Part shown: one piece after another, positions 1 through 7,039 of the stretch
How the letters are laid out: every line of letters starts with the position of its first letter
How positions within the stretch are numbered: the first letter of the stretch is position 1
NCBI GenBank assembly: GCA_900549235.1
Contig: URNT01000053.1
Location: 1-16,588 of the forward strand
Source of the DNA: an uncultured Clostridium sp.
Lineage (GTDB): Bacteria > Bacillota > Clostridia > Lachnospirales > Lachnospiraceae
Length of the DNA stretch: 16,588 bases
Direction: 5' to 3'
Program-made: the position numbers and the translations under genes
Notes under the pieces: generated by a model
What the model was told of the DNA's origin: nothing
The model's input: the letters and a program-made list of their open reading frames with translations, nothing else
The model's database searches: none

Positions 1-30
1 CCTGCCGAAACCAGTCATGCTTTTTAACAT
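1..30 (-). CDS. yicC: YicC/YloC-family endoribonuclease, N-terminal fragment (runs off left edge)
   Basis: Only the first ten codons are in the window, reading M-L-K-S-M-T-G-F-G-R from an ATG at 30-28. The SMTGFGR start is characteristic of the YicC/YloC stress-induced endoribonuclease family. A ribosome binding site (GAGAGG) lies eight bases upstream, and a near-perfect promoter sits at 90-118. In Bacillus and many Clostridia this gene heads a yloC-remA-gmk-rpoZ cluster next to rqcH (yloA), so a divergent position beside rqcH fits. The identification rests on a ten-residue motif, the expression signals and synteny; the body of the protein cannot be seen. Confidence 0.75.
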   Translation of the reverse strand, partial: MLKSMTGFGR

Positions 31-89
31 AACGAATGCCTCTCTTTCGCTTTTACTGTCTCTGTTTCCAGAGTACATAGTTAGGTAAT

Positions 90-118
90 ATTATAATTCA
101 TCCGCCCTGTCTCGTCAA
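90..118 (-). promoter_or_regulatory. Sigma-A promoter for yicC
   Basis: On the minus strand TTGACG (118-113) and TATAAT (95-90) are separated by exactly 17 bases. This is one base short of full consensus. Transcription would start near 83, giving a leader of about 50 bases before the yicC ATG. That leader holds a small hairpin (CTCTG-GAAA-CAGAG, 60-73) with a GNRA-type tetraloop and a ribosome binding site at about 38-43. Confidence 0.8.
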
Positions 119-152
119 CCAGGTTTTCCTTTTCTATTTCCGCAAATTGTGG

Positions 153-158
153 TATCCT
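153..158 (+). promoter_or_regulatory. Weak candidate -10 for rqcH
   Basis: TATCCT preceded by TGG resembles an extended -10 element, about 50 bases upstream of the rqcH start. No convincing -35 is found at the right distance; the upstream stretch is only T-rich. It is the best plus-strand promoter candidate in the rqcH-yicC intergenic region (31-206), but the match is poor. Confidence 0.3.
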
Positions 159-206
159 TAAAACAGGTATCTTTTTAAACCAAATATTCACAAAGGAGCG
201 ACCCAT

Positions 207-1955
207 ATGGCTTTTGACGGAATTACCATCGCCAATCTGGCACATGAGCTTCAGTCTGCCCTGGAGGGAGGACGGATCTCAAAGATCGCCCAGCCCGAAA
301 AGGACGAGCTTCTCATTGCCATTAAAAACAATAAAGAAAATTACCGCCTGCAGATCTCAGCCAGCGCAAGCCTTCCTCTGATTTATCTGACGGACAAAAA
401 CAAGCCCAGCCCCATGACGGCGCCTAATTTCTGTATGCTTCTGCGCAAGCACATTGGCAGCGCCCGTATCCTTTCCGTAACTCAGCCGGGACTGGAGCGT
501 ATCCTCCAGTTTGAGCTGGAACACCTGGACGAAATGGGAGATCTGTGCCGCAAACGGCTGATCGTGGAGATCATGGGCAAGCACAGCAATATTATTTTCT
601 GTAAGGAGGACGGAACCATCATTGACAGCATCAAGCATGTGTCTGCCAATATGAGTTCTGTCAGGGAGGTGCTTCCGGGACGGACCTATTTCATCCCTCA
701 GACAGTGGCAAAGGAAAACCCTCTTGAGGTCACAGAGGAGGACTTTAAGAATGTCATCCGCACTGCCCCCATGCCCCTTCAGAAGGCTCTTTACAACCGG
801 CTGACCGGCATCAGCCCCATTGTGGCCGAGGAACTCTGCCATCTGGCCTCCCTGGATCCGGATCAGTCCGCTTCAGAGCTGACAGACACTGAACTGATCC
901 ACCTGTTCCATACCTTTGACCATGTAATGGAGGATATAAGGACCGGGCATTTCTCTCCTTCTGTGGTTTATGACGAGGAAGGGCCGGTAGAATACGCTTC
1001 TATCCCTCTGACCTGCTATGAAGGCGGAGGCTACCATGCAGAGAGCTATCCTTCCATCAGCGCCCTGTTAGAGGAATACTATGCTTCCAGAGATACCAGG
1101 ACAAGGATCCGTCAGAAATCCTCAGACCTGCGCCGGATCGTCCAGACTGCCCTGGAGCGGAATTACAAAAAATATGACCTGCAGCTAAAGCAGCTGAAGG
1201 ATACGGAAAAACGAGAAAAATACAGGATCTACGGCGAGCTTTTAAATACCTTCGGCTACGAGCTGGAGGGCGGCGAAGCCTCCTTTGCCTGCATCAATTA
1301 TTATACAGGCGAGACCATTACCATTCCCTTAGATCCCCAGCTTTCCGCCAGGGAAAATGCAAAAAAGCATTTTGACAAATACAATAAGCTGAAGCGCACC
1401 TGCGAGGCTCTCAGCCAGCTGACCACAGAGACAAAGGCAGAGATTGACCATCTGGAATCCATCAGCTCCGCCCTGGATATTGCCCTGGCAGAAAATGACC
1501 TGGTGCAGATCAAGGAAGAGCTGATGGAATACGGCTATGTGAAAAAGCGCCGCCCCAGCGACAAGCGCCCCAAGATCACCAGCCGTCCCTTCCATTATCT
1601 GTCCTCAGACGGCTACCACATATATGTAGGTAAGAATAATTATCAGAATGAGGAGCTGACCTTCAAGCTGGCAAACGGCGGCGACTGGTGGTTCCACGCC
1701 AAGGGCATCCCCGGCTCTCATGTAATCGTAAAAACAGGAGGCCAGACAGACCTTCCCGACCGTCTCTTTGAGGAGGCCGGCGCTCTTGCCGCCTACTATT
1801 CCAAGGGCCGGGACAATGATAAGGTAGAGGTTGACTACATCCAGCGCAAAAGCATCCGCAAAACAGCAGGAGGCGCCCCCGGATTTGTGATCTATCATAC
1901 CAACTACTCTCTGGTTGCTTCCCCTTCCTGTGCGTTTACGGAGGTTAAGGATTAG
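207..1955 (+). CDS. rqcH: RqcH, ribosome-quality-control factor (NFACT / Rqc2 family)
   Basis: This 582-residue protein has the full length and domain order of bacterial NFACT proteins, once annotated as fibronectin-binding FbpA/PavA. The NFACT-N domain spans about residues 1-270, a helical coiled-coil middle about 290-440, and the NFACT-R domain about 455-570, with VGKNN and the DWWFHAKGIPGSHVI motif. Family members bind stalled 50S subunits carrying peptidyl-tRNA and recruit tRNA-Ala to add C-terminal alanine tails that mark the nascent chain for degradation. Residues 97-98, where Bacillus RqcH has the essential Asp-Arg pair, read Glu-Arg here. The ATG at 207 has AAAGGAG eight bases upstream. 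The gene is monocistronic, ending in a terminator at 1965-2020. It is divergent from yicC, as in related genomes. Confidence 0.93.
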   Translation: MAFDGITIANLAHELQSALEGGRISKIAQPEKDELLIAIKNNKENYRLQISASASLPLIYLTDKNKPSPMTAPNFCMLLRKHIGSARILSVTQPGLERILQFELEHLDEMGDLCRKRLIVEIMGKHSNIIFCKEDGTIIDSIKHVSANMSSVREVLPGRTYFIPQTVAKENPLEVTEEDFKNVIRTAPMPLQKALYNRLTGISPIVAEELCHLASLDPDQSASELTDTELIHLFHTFDHVMEDIRTGHFSPSVVYDEEGPVEYASIPLTCYEGGGYHAESYPSISALLEEYYASRDTRTRIRQKSSDLRRIVQTALERNYKKYDLQLKQLKDTEKREKYRIYGELLNTFGYELEGGEASFACINYYTGETITIPLDPQLSARENAKKHFDKYNKLKRTCEALSQLTTETKAEIDHLESISSALDIALAENDLVQIKEELMEYGYVKKRRPSDKRPKITSRPFHYLSSDGYHIYVGKNNYQNEELTFKLANGGDWWFHAKGIPGSHVIVKTGGQTDLPDRLFEEAGALAAYYSKGRDNDKVEVDYIQRKSIRKTAGGAPGFVIYHTNYSLVASPSCAFTEVKD

Positions 1956-1964
1956 AATATGATT

Positions 1965-2020
1965 AAAACGTCGTCAAGGATACGAAATGCATCGGTTATC
2001 CCTGGCGGCGTTTTGTATTC
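1965..2020 (+). terminator. Rho-independent terminator of rqcH
   Basis: Arms 1965-1982 and 1997-2014 form an 18-position stem with two G-U wobbles and one A-C mismatch, closing a 14-base loop. The stem is flanked by AAAA on the 5' side and TTTT on the 3' side, followed by GTATTCTTG. It begins ten bases after the rqcH stop. Confidence 0.8.
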
Positions 2021-2062
2021 TTGTAGTACTTTTCTTAACTTCACATGAATATAAAAATGCAC

Positions 2063-2099
2063 AAAAACAGCCGGCTGCTGATCTCTCAGCAGCCGGCTG
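2063..2099 (-). terminator. Rho-independent terminator of rpsU
   Basis: A perfect 13-bp GC-rich stem (arms 2068-2080 and 2087-2099, six-base loop) is followed on the minus strand by TTTTT (2067-2063). It lies 37 bases past the rpsU stop. The convergent rqcH transcript would also meet this hairpin, though its plus-strand T-tract is weak, so it may serve partly in both directions. Confidence 0.88.
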
Positions 2100-2136
2100 A
2101 TTTCTGCACACATAAACAATCCTAATCCAATAAGAA

Positions 2137-2313
2137 TTAGTTGTACTTGCGCTTACGAGCAGCTTCAGACTTTTTCTTACGTCTTACGCTTGGCTTCTCG
2201 TAATGCTCTCTTTTACGAATTTCCTGCTGAATGCCAGCCTTTGCACAGTTTCTTTTGAATCTGCGTAAAGCACTGTCTAAGCTCTCGTTATCTTTAACAA
2301 TTACGTTTGACAT
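2137..2313 (-). CDS. rpsU: 30S ribosomal protein S21
   Basis: This 58-codon gene begins MSNVIVKDNESLDSALRRFK and ends in a basic tail (RRKKKSEAARKRKYN). The length and pattern are those of Firmicutes bS21, which binds the 30S platform near the anti-Shine-Dalgarno region and aids initiation. The ATG at 2313 is preceded by a long SD-like run (GGAGGGAGGT, 2335-2326) about 12 bases away and a nearer AGGT at 2324-2321. The gene has its own strong promoter (2389-2416) and terminator (2063-2099), so it is likely transcribed separately from alaS, which lies 154 bases upstream in the same direction. S21 is often next to yqeY in other Firmicutes; here it is not. Confidence 0.96.
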   Translation of the reverse strand: MSNVIVKDNESLDSALRRFKRNCAKAGIQQEIRKREHYEKPSVRRKKKSEAARKRKYN

Positions 2314-2388
2314 CGCTCACACCTAACCTCCCTCCAGTTGTGTAATTGTGCATAATACAACTGTTTGGGTATTTTTAGCACTGCTATG

Positions 2389-2416
2389 ATTATAGCATAA
2401 AAATACCATACGTCAA
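2389..2416 (-). promoter_or_regulatory. Sigma-A promoter for rpsU with A+T-rich upstream element
   Basis: TTGACG (2416-2411) and TATAAT (2394-2389) are 16 bases apart on the minus strand. About 40 bases immediately upstream (2417-2456) are almost all A and T, resembling an UP element. The region also contains a short inverted repeat (CAAGAAT/ATTCTTG, 2414-2436) overlapping the -35. No T-tract follows it, so I do not read it as an alaS terminator. Confidence 0.8.
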
Positions 2417-2467
2417 GAATAATTTTATAATTCTTGAATTTATTTTGTATTTTTTAAGGCACAAGGC

Positions 2468-5116
2468 TTACTTAATCTGTTCAGCCAGCACCTCTTCTGC
2501 CTTTTTCAGGGCCTCCTCTATGCCTGCGGGGTTCTTTCCGCCTGCCTGAGCCATATTCGGACGTCCGCCGCCGCCGCCACCGACGCAGCCTGCAATAGCC
2601 TTGATCAGGTTGCCTGCATGAGCGCCCTTCTTCTGAGCACCCTCGGTTACAGTTGCCATCAGGTTTACCTTGCCCTCAAGAACGGAAGCGATCACAACCA
2701 CGCCCTCGCCCAGCTTATCCTTTAACTGGTCGCCCAGATTTCTCAGACCGTTCATATCAACGTCCGGAACCTTGGCTGCCAGCACCTTTACGCCATTTAC
2801 TTCCTTTACCTGGCTCATGACATCTCCAAGAGAATCCTTTGCCATCTTGCTCTTAAGCTTTTCATTTTCAGCATGAAGGGTCTTTAACTCCTCCAGAAGA
2901 GACTCGATCCTTGAGGTCAGGGCCGCAGGAGTTGTCTTGGCAGCCTTTGCAGCCTCCGCAAGTTCCTTCTCTACTCCCTCATAATGCTTCATCAGGCCTT
3001 CTGAGGTAAGAGCCTCAATACGTCTTACGCCTGCCGCGATACCGGTCTCGGAAAGGATCTTAAAAGAAGCGATGCTGCCGGTATTCGCTACATGAGTACC
3101 GCCGCAGAGCTCGGTAGAGAAATCTCCCATCTCCACTACGCGCACTTTGTCGCCGTACTTCTCACCAAACAGAGCCATGGCGCCTGTCTTTTTTGCTTCT
3201 TCCAGGGTCATAATCTCAGTTACAACAGGAAGGGATGCCTGGATCTGCTCATTCACCAGGACCTCTGTCTTTTGTATCTCTTCAGCCGTCATGGCGGAGA
3301 AATGGGTAAAGTCAAAGCGGAGTCTTCCGGCGTCTACATAAGAACCGGCCTGCTCAACATGATCTCCCAGCACCATACGGAGCGCCTTCTGAAGAAGGTG
3401 AGTGGCGCTGTGGTTCTTGCAGGTAAGAGCCCGGTTCTTTCCGCATACGGATAAGGTAACGGTATCTCCCTCCTGGAACATCCCCTTTGTCATCACGCCT
3501 ACATGGCCTACCTTTCCGCCCTGAAGGTGGATGGTCTCCTCTACCTTAAACTCGCCCTTGTCACTGGTGATCACTCCCACATCACCCTGCTGGCCGCCCA
3601 TGGTGCCGTAGAATGTGGTCTGCTCTGTGATAATGGTGCCCTTCTGGCCGTCAGTGAGAGCCTGTACCAGCTCCTCCTCAGTGGTCAGGACTGTGATCCT
3701 TGAATCAGCAGTCAGCTTATCATAGCCAATAAATTCGGTGGTTACAGCCGGGTCAATGGACTGATATACTGTCACGTCAGCGCCCATGTAGTTGGTTGTC
3801 TTACGGGAATTGCGGGCTTTTTCCTTCTGCTCCTTCATGGCAGCTGTAAAGCCTTCCTCGTCTACACCCCAGCCCTTCTCCTCCAGGATCTCCTTGGTCA
3901 GATCCAGAGGAAAGCCGTAGGTATCATACAGCTTGAAGGCCTGCTCTCCGGACAGGTTCTTCTCTCCTGCCTGGCGCATCCCTTCCTCCATCTCCCCAAG
4001 GATCACAAGCCCCTGGTCAATGGTCTTATTGAACTTGTCCTCTTCCTCGGAAAGCACCTTTAAGATCATGGACTGCTTCTCCTCAAGCTCCGGATAGCCG
4101 TCCTTTGACAGCTCGATCACTGTCTTTGACAGATCTGCCAGGAACCTGCCCTCGATGCCCAGCTTTCTTCCGTGGCGGGCAGCACGGCGCAGGAGACGGC
4201 GGAGTACATAGCCTCTTCCTTCATTTGAAGGCATAATACCGTCAGAGATCATAAAGGTACAGGACTTGATATGGTCCGTTACAATACGCAGAGACACATC
4301 TGTCTCGTGATCCTTCTGATACTCTGTGCCGGCCAGCTGGCACACACGGTCCAGAAGGGCCTTATTTGTATCAACAGTAAACAGAGAATCCACTCCCTGT
4401 ACCACCACAGCCAGACGCTCAAGGCCCATACCGGTATCGATATTCTTCTGCTCAAGCTCTGAATAGTTGCCGTGGCCGTCATTGTCAAACTGGGTAAATA
4501 CGTTATTCCATACCTCGATAAAGCGGTCGCAGTCACAGCCCACGGTACAGCCCGGCTTACCGCAGCCAAACTTCTCGCCTCTGTCATAATAAATCTCAGA
4601 GCAGGGACCACAGGGGCCTGAGCCATGCTCCCAGAAATTGTCCTCCTTGCCGAACTTGAAAATACGCTCTGCAGGGATACCGATTTCCTTATTCCAGATC
4701 TCAAAGGCCTCGTCATCCTCCAGATATACGGAAGGATATAAGCGGTCCGGATCCAGACCCACTACCTCTGTAAGAAATTCCCAGGACCAGTGGATGGCCT
4801 CTGTCTTAAAATAGTCACCGAATGAGAAATTGCCCAGCATCTCAAAGAAGGTGCCATGGCGGGCTGTCTTTCCGATATTTTCAATATCGCCGGTACGGAT
4901 ACACTTCTGGCAGGTGGTAACCCGTCTTCTCGGCGGGATCTCCTGACCCGTAAAATAAGGCTTTAAGGGGGCCATACCGGAGTTGATCAGCAGCAGGCTG
5001 TTATCATTATGCGGTACAAGTGAAAAGCTCTTCATAGCCAGGTGGCCCTTGCTCTCAAAAAATTCAAGGAACATCCGGCGAAGCTCATTCACGCCGCGGT
5101 ACTGTGGTTCTTTCAC
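2468..5116 (-). CDS. alaS: Alanyl-tRNA synthetase
   Basis: This class II synthetase attaches alanine to tRNA-Ala. From the N-terminus it shows the catalytic core (GVNELR, then FEMLGNFSFGDYF), a Cys-rich segment typical of clostridial AlaRS (CGPCSEIYYDRGEKFGCG and the cysteines after it), the editing domain with HSATH (about residues 569-573) and CGGTH (about 671-675), a helical region, and a C-terminal DHHA1-type domain with a six-glycine run. I chose the GTG at 5116 as start, giving 882 residues. GGAGG lies at 5129-5125, eight bases before it, and the product then starts MKEPQYRGVNELR, close to the usual family N-terminus. An ATG at 5131 in the same frame (887 residues) has no ribosome binding site and overlaps that GGAGG. 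Transcription probably starts from its own promoter at 5161-5189. Confidence 0.97.
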   Translation of the reverse strand: MKEPQYRGVNELRRMFLEFFESKGHLAMKSFSLVPHNDNSLLLINSGMAPLKPYFTGQEIPPRRRVTTCQKCIRTGDIENIGKTARHGTFFEMLGNFSFGDYFKTEAIHWSWEFLTEVVGLDPDRLYPSVYLEDDEAFEIWNKEIGIPAERIFKFGKEDNFWEHGSGPCGPCSEIYYDRGEKFGCGKPGCTVGCDCDRFIEVWNNVFTQFDNDGHGNYSELEQKNIDTGMGLERLAVVVQGVDSLFTVDTNKALLDRVCQLAGTEYQKDHETDVSLRIVTDHIKSCTFMISDGIMPSNEGRGYVLRRLLRRAARHGRKLGIEGRFLADLSKTVIELSKDGYPELEEKQSMILKVLSEEEDKFNKTIDQGLVILGEMEEGMRQAGEKNLSGEQAFKLYDTYGFPLDLTKEILEEKGWGVDEEGFTAAMKEQKEKARNSRKTTNYMGADVTVYQSIDPAVTTEFIGYDKLTADSRITVLTTEEELVQALTDGQKGTIITEQTTFYGTMGGQQGDVGVITSDKGEFKVEETIHLQGGKVGHVGVMTKGMFQEGDTVTLSVCGKNRALTCKNHSATHLLQKALRMVLGDHVEQAGSYVDAGRLRFDFTHFSAMTAEEIQKTEVLVNEQIQASLPVVTEIMTLEEAKKTGAMALFGEKYGDKVRVVEMGDFSTELCGGTHVANTGSIASFKILSETGIAAGVRRIEALTSEGLMKHYEGVEKELAEAAKAAKTTPAALTSRIESLLEELKTLHAENEKLKSKMAKDSLGDVMSQVKEVNGVKVLAAKVPDVDMNGLRNLGDQLKDKLGEGVVVIASVLEGKVNLMATVTEGAQKKGAHAGNLIKAIAGCVGGGGGGRPNMAQAGGKNPAGIEEALKKAEEVLAEQIK

Positions 5117-5160
5117 TTTATCTTCCTCCATCTCATAACAACATAATTTACATAACCGTC

Positions 5161-5189
5161 ATTTTACCATATCAGCTTTTATTTATCAA
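5161..5189 (-). promoter_or_regulatory. Sigma-A promoter for alaS
   Basis: On the minus strand TTGATA (5189-5184) and TAAAAT (5166-5161) are 17 bases apart, each matching consensus at five of six positions. The -35 lies within the last codons of the upstream DUF1311 gene and the spacer covers its stop. Transcription would begin near 5154. I saw no terminator in the 47-62 bases between the genes, so read-through from upstream is also possible. There is no room for a T-box leader within the intergenic space. Confidence 0.65.
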
Positions 5190-6402
5190 GTATCCTCTTG
5201 GAATCATTCTTTTTTTCGGTCCTCTGACGGGTGGTGCTGCTTTCTCCCGGGGGCTTTGCACCGCCCCTGGATGGTCTGGAGGTCTCTGCCGCTGTTTCTT
5301 TCTGTGTTTCCACGGTTCCGGCTGTCTCGGTCTCCTCTGAAGACTCATTTGCCTCCTCATAGCGGTCTGCCAGCTCATAGGCCCTGTCCTTTGTCAGACT
5401 TACCATGGCCGCTGTATATTCGATCCCTTCCATCCCGGCGCTGTTCTTGCCAGAGTTGTCCGCTGCCTGGGCCTCCCGGTCCTTAAGCCATTCCTGCTGC
5501 TCCTGGACAAGAGCCGCGGCATCCTCCTCTGAAAGGCATTCAAGAAGAGCGTTGTAAATGGTATTCATCTCACCTTCCCACATCTTTAGCTCTGTCTCAG
5601 CCGAAGTCTTGATGGAATAGACATTGGAGCCGGATTCCTCACTGCGCAGCTTTTTAATCTGGGCACTCAGATCCTCCAGCCGTTTTTTATAATCTACAAC
5701 ATCGGCCGCTTTCTTTGTTTCATCCAGGGGCGATGCGGCTAAGGCTGCCGGCTGTCCCGCAGCCGCACCCGTCTCTCCCCGGGCGGCAGGAGCTGCCGGG
5801 GCGCTTCTGGCTGCCAGGCCTGGCGCTCCCCCTTCCGGCTCCGCAGCCGAAGATGCATCCTCTGCGGAGGGCTCTGCCATAGCCAGACTTATGCCTGCAT
5901 CCATACTGGTCTGCGGCTCTGCCTCAGTCTCCTGGCTGCCCTCTGACGGCTCTGTTTCTTCTGTCTCCGCTTTCTCTCTCCTGCTTCCCCTGGGGGATAC
6001 AAGAATGGCATCAGCCTCTGAGCCGGAAACTGTCTCTGAGGAGGGAGCCGCTGCCTCAGCCGGTGCTGCTTCTGTAAGAGCTTCTGTCTCCTGAGACGCA
6101 GTGCTTTCCACCCCCGCCTGGTCCGGCGTCTCCCGACTCTCCCCTGGAAGAGAAGGAGCCTCCTCTTCCTCTAAAGCTGCCGATCCCAGAGCAGGCTCCT
6201 CCTCTGGCCCTGCTTCCGCCATAAGCGGCTGCGATCCGGTAGTCTCCGGAGCAGCCGCCGTCAAGCCTTTTTCCTCTTGATATGCTGTATATCCCTCTGC
6301 TATGGGGACTTCCCTTTTTATATAAGAACTGGTATAGCGTGTCACGCTGATTCCGATCATCAGGATACAGCCGATCACGATCCATATGCGTCTGTCTTTC
6401 AT
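5179..6402 (-). CDS. Membrane-anchored DUF1311 (LprI-like) protein with long low-complexity linker
   Basis: This 407-residue protein has no assigned function. A short basic start (MKDRR) is followed by one hydrophobic segment (about residues 6-20), which should act as an N-terminal membrane anchor or uncleaved signal and place the rest outside. Residues about 35-225 are low complexity, rich in Ala, Glu, Ser, Thr, Pro and Gly, and probably disordered. Residues about 250-345 match the DUF1311/LprI pattern: AETEL, then a helix with NTIYNALLECL, then QQEWLKDREAQ (Trp305, Arg309), then LTKDRAYELADRYEE. Mycobacterial LprI is a reported lysozyme inhibitor, but most family members are uncharacterised. 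The tail after 350 is again Glu/Thr/Ser-rich and then basic. The ribosome binding site is weak (purine-rich, no clear AGGAGG). A candidate promoter lies at 6438-6466. alaS begins about 60 bases downstream. Confidence 0.75.
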   Translation of the reverse strand: MKDRRIWIVIGCILMIGISVTRYTSSYIKREVPIAEGYTAYQEEKGLTAAAPETTGSQPLMAEAGPEEEPALGSAALEEEEAPSLPGESRETPDQAGVESTASQETEALTEAAPAEAAAPSSETVSGSEADAILVSPRGSRREKAETEETEPSEGSQETEAEPQTSMDAGISLAMAEPSAEDASSAAEPEGGAPGLAARSAPAAPAARGETGAAAGQPAALAASPLDETKKAADVVDYKKRLEDLSAQIKKLRSEESGSNVYSIKTSAETELKMWEGEMNTIYNALLECLSEEDAAALVQEQQEWLKDREAQAADNSGKNSAGMEGIEYTAAMVSLTKDRAYELADRYEEANESSEETETAGTVETQKETAAETSRPSRGGAKPPGESSTTRQRTEKKNDSKRILDK

Positions 6403-6437
6403 CCTATATCATCCCCATCCGTCTGTCTCTTGTGTTT

Positions 6438-6466
6438 AACATACCACAAAACAGGCGGCTTGTGAA
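6438..6466 (-). promoter_or_regulatory. Candidate promoter for the DUF1311 gene
   Basis: On the minus strand TTCACA (6466-6461) and TATGTT (6443-6438) are 17 bases apart, matching consensus at five and four of six positions. Transcription would start about 30 bases before the ATG at 6402. It lies in the 111-base gap after rnhA, where I see no clear terminator, so the DUF1311 gene may also be reached from rnhA. Confidence 0.5.
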
Positions 6467-6513
6467 TACAAAGACGAAAGGAGTAATAGATCGTAAGAGA
6501 TATGTAAGAAACG

Positions 6514-6996
6514 CTACAGGGCCAGTCCCTCATCTACCATCAGGTTATCTCCGTCCGCCGCCGATGTTGCCAGAGCATCGCAGCGCTCATTTTCCGGGTG
6601 TCCCGCATGGCCCTTTACCCAGATAAAACGTACCTGATGGGGCTCTTTTGCCTTTAAAAGACGTTTCCAAAGATCGATATTTTTCACCGGGCCGCTTTTT
6701 CCCCGGTTCCAGTTCTTCGCGATCCAGCCGTCGATCCAACGCTGGTTAAAGGCGTCTGTCAGATATTTGGAATCGGAATACAGCTCGATCTGGCAGGGGC
6801 GGTTTAAGGCCTCCAGCCCGGCGATGGCCGCCATCAGCTCCATCCGGTTATTGGTGGTGCGCACATATCCTCCCGACAGGGTTTTTTCATGAAGATTCCC
6901 CTGCTGGTCCACAAAATGCAGCACCACCCCGTAGCCTCCCGGCCCGTCTGGATTTCCTCTGGCTGAGCCGTCTGTATAAATCTGTACTTTTGTCAT
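6514..6996 (-). CDS. rnhA: Ribonuclease HI
   Basis: RNase HI cuts the RNA strand of RNA-DNA hybrids, removing R-loops and primer remnants. The 160-residue product has the standard family length and all catalytic residues: Asp9 in YTDGSARGNP, Glu53 in NRMELMAA, Asp75 in YSDSKYL, His130 and Asp140 in WVKGHAGHPENERCD. The basic handle helix region (RWIDGWIAKNWNRGK) is present. The frame is open to an upstream ATG at 7068, but that would overlap the preceding gene and add 24 unrelated residues. The ATG at 6996 has AGGAG six bases upstream and gives the usual MTKVQIYTDGS start. It lies 43 bases after the beta-CASP nuclease gene with no visible promoter between, so the two are likely one transcript. 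Confidence 0.95.
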   Translation of the reverse strand: MTKVQIYTDGSARGNPDGPGGYGVVLHFVDQQGNLHEKTLSGGYVRTTNNRMELMAAIAGLEALNRPCQIELYSDSKYLTDAFNQRWIDGWIAKNWNRGKSGPVKNIDLWKRLLKAKEPHQVRFIWVKGHAGHPENERCDALATSAADGDNLMVDEGLAL

Positions 6997-7039
6997 GTTC
7001 TGCTCCTGTTCCTTTTGATGTATTCTTAAAATGTCTTTT

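Noticed and set aside
357..842. Long minus-strand open frame (161 residues) inside rqcH
   Set aside because: It lies wholly within a well-supported gene, has no ribosome binding site or recognisable motif, and looks like a codon-bias shadow.
2414..2436. Inverted repeat downstream of alaS as a possible terminator
   Set aside because: The stem is A/T-rich, overlaps the rpsU -35 and is not followed by a T-tract on the minus strand.
6367..6402. Lipobox-like VIGC at residues 9-12 of the DUF1311 protein
   Set aside because: The hydrophobic run before the Cys is only about four residues, too short for a lipoprotein signal. The hydrophobic segment continues past the Cys, fitting a membrane anchor better.
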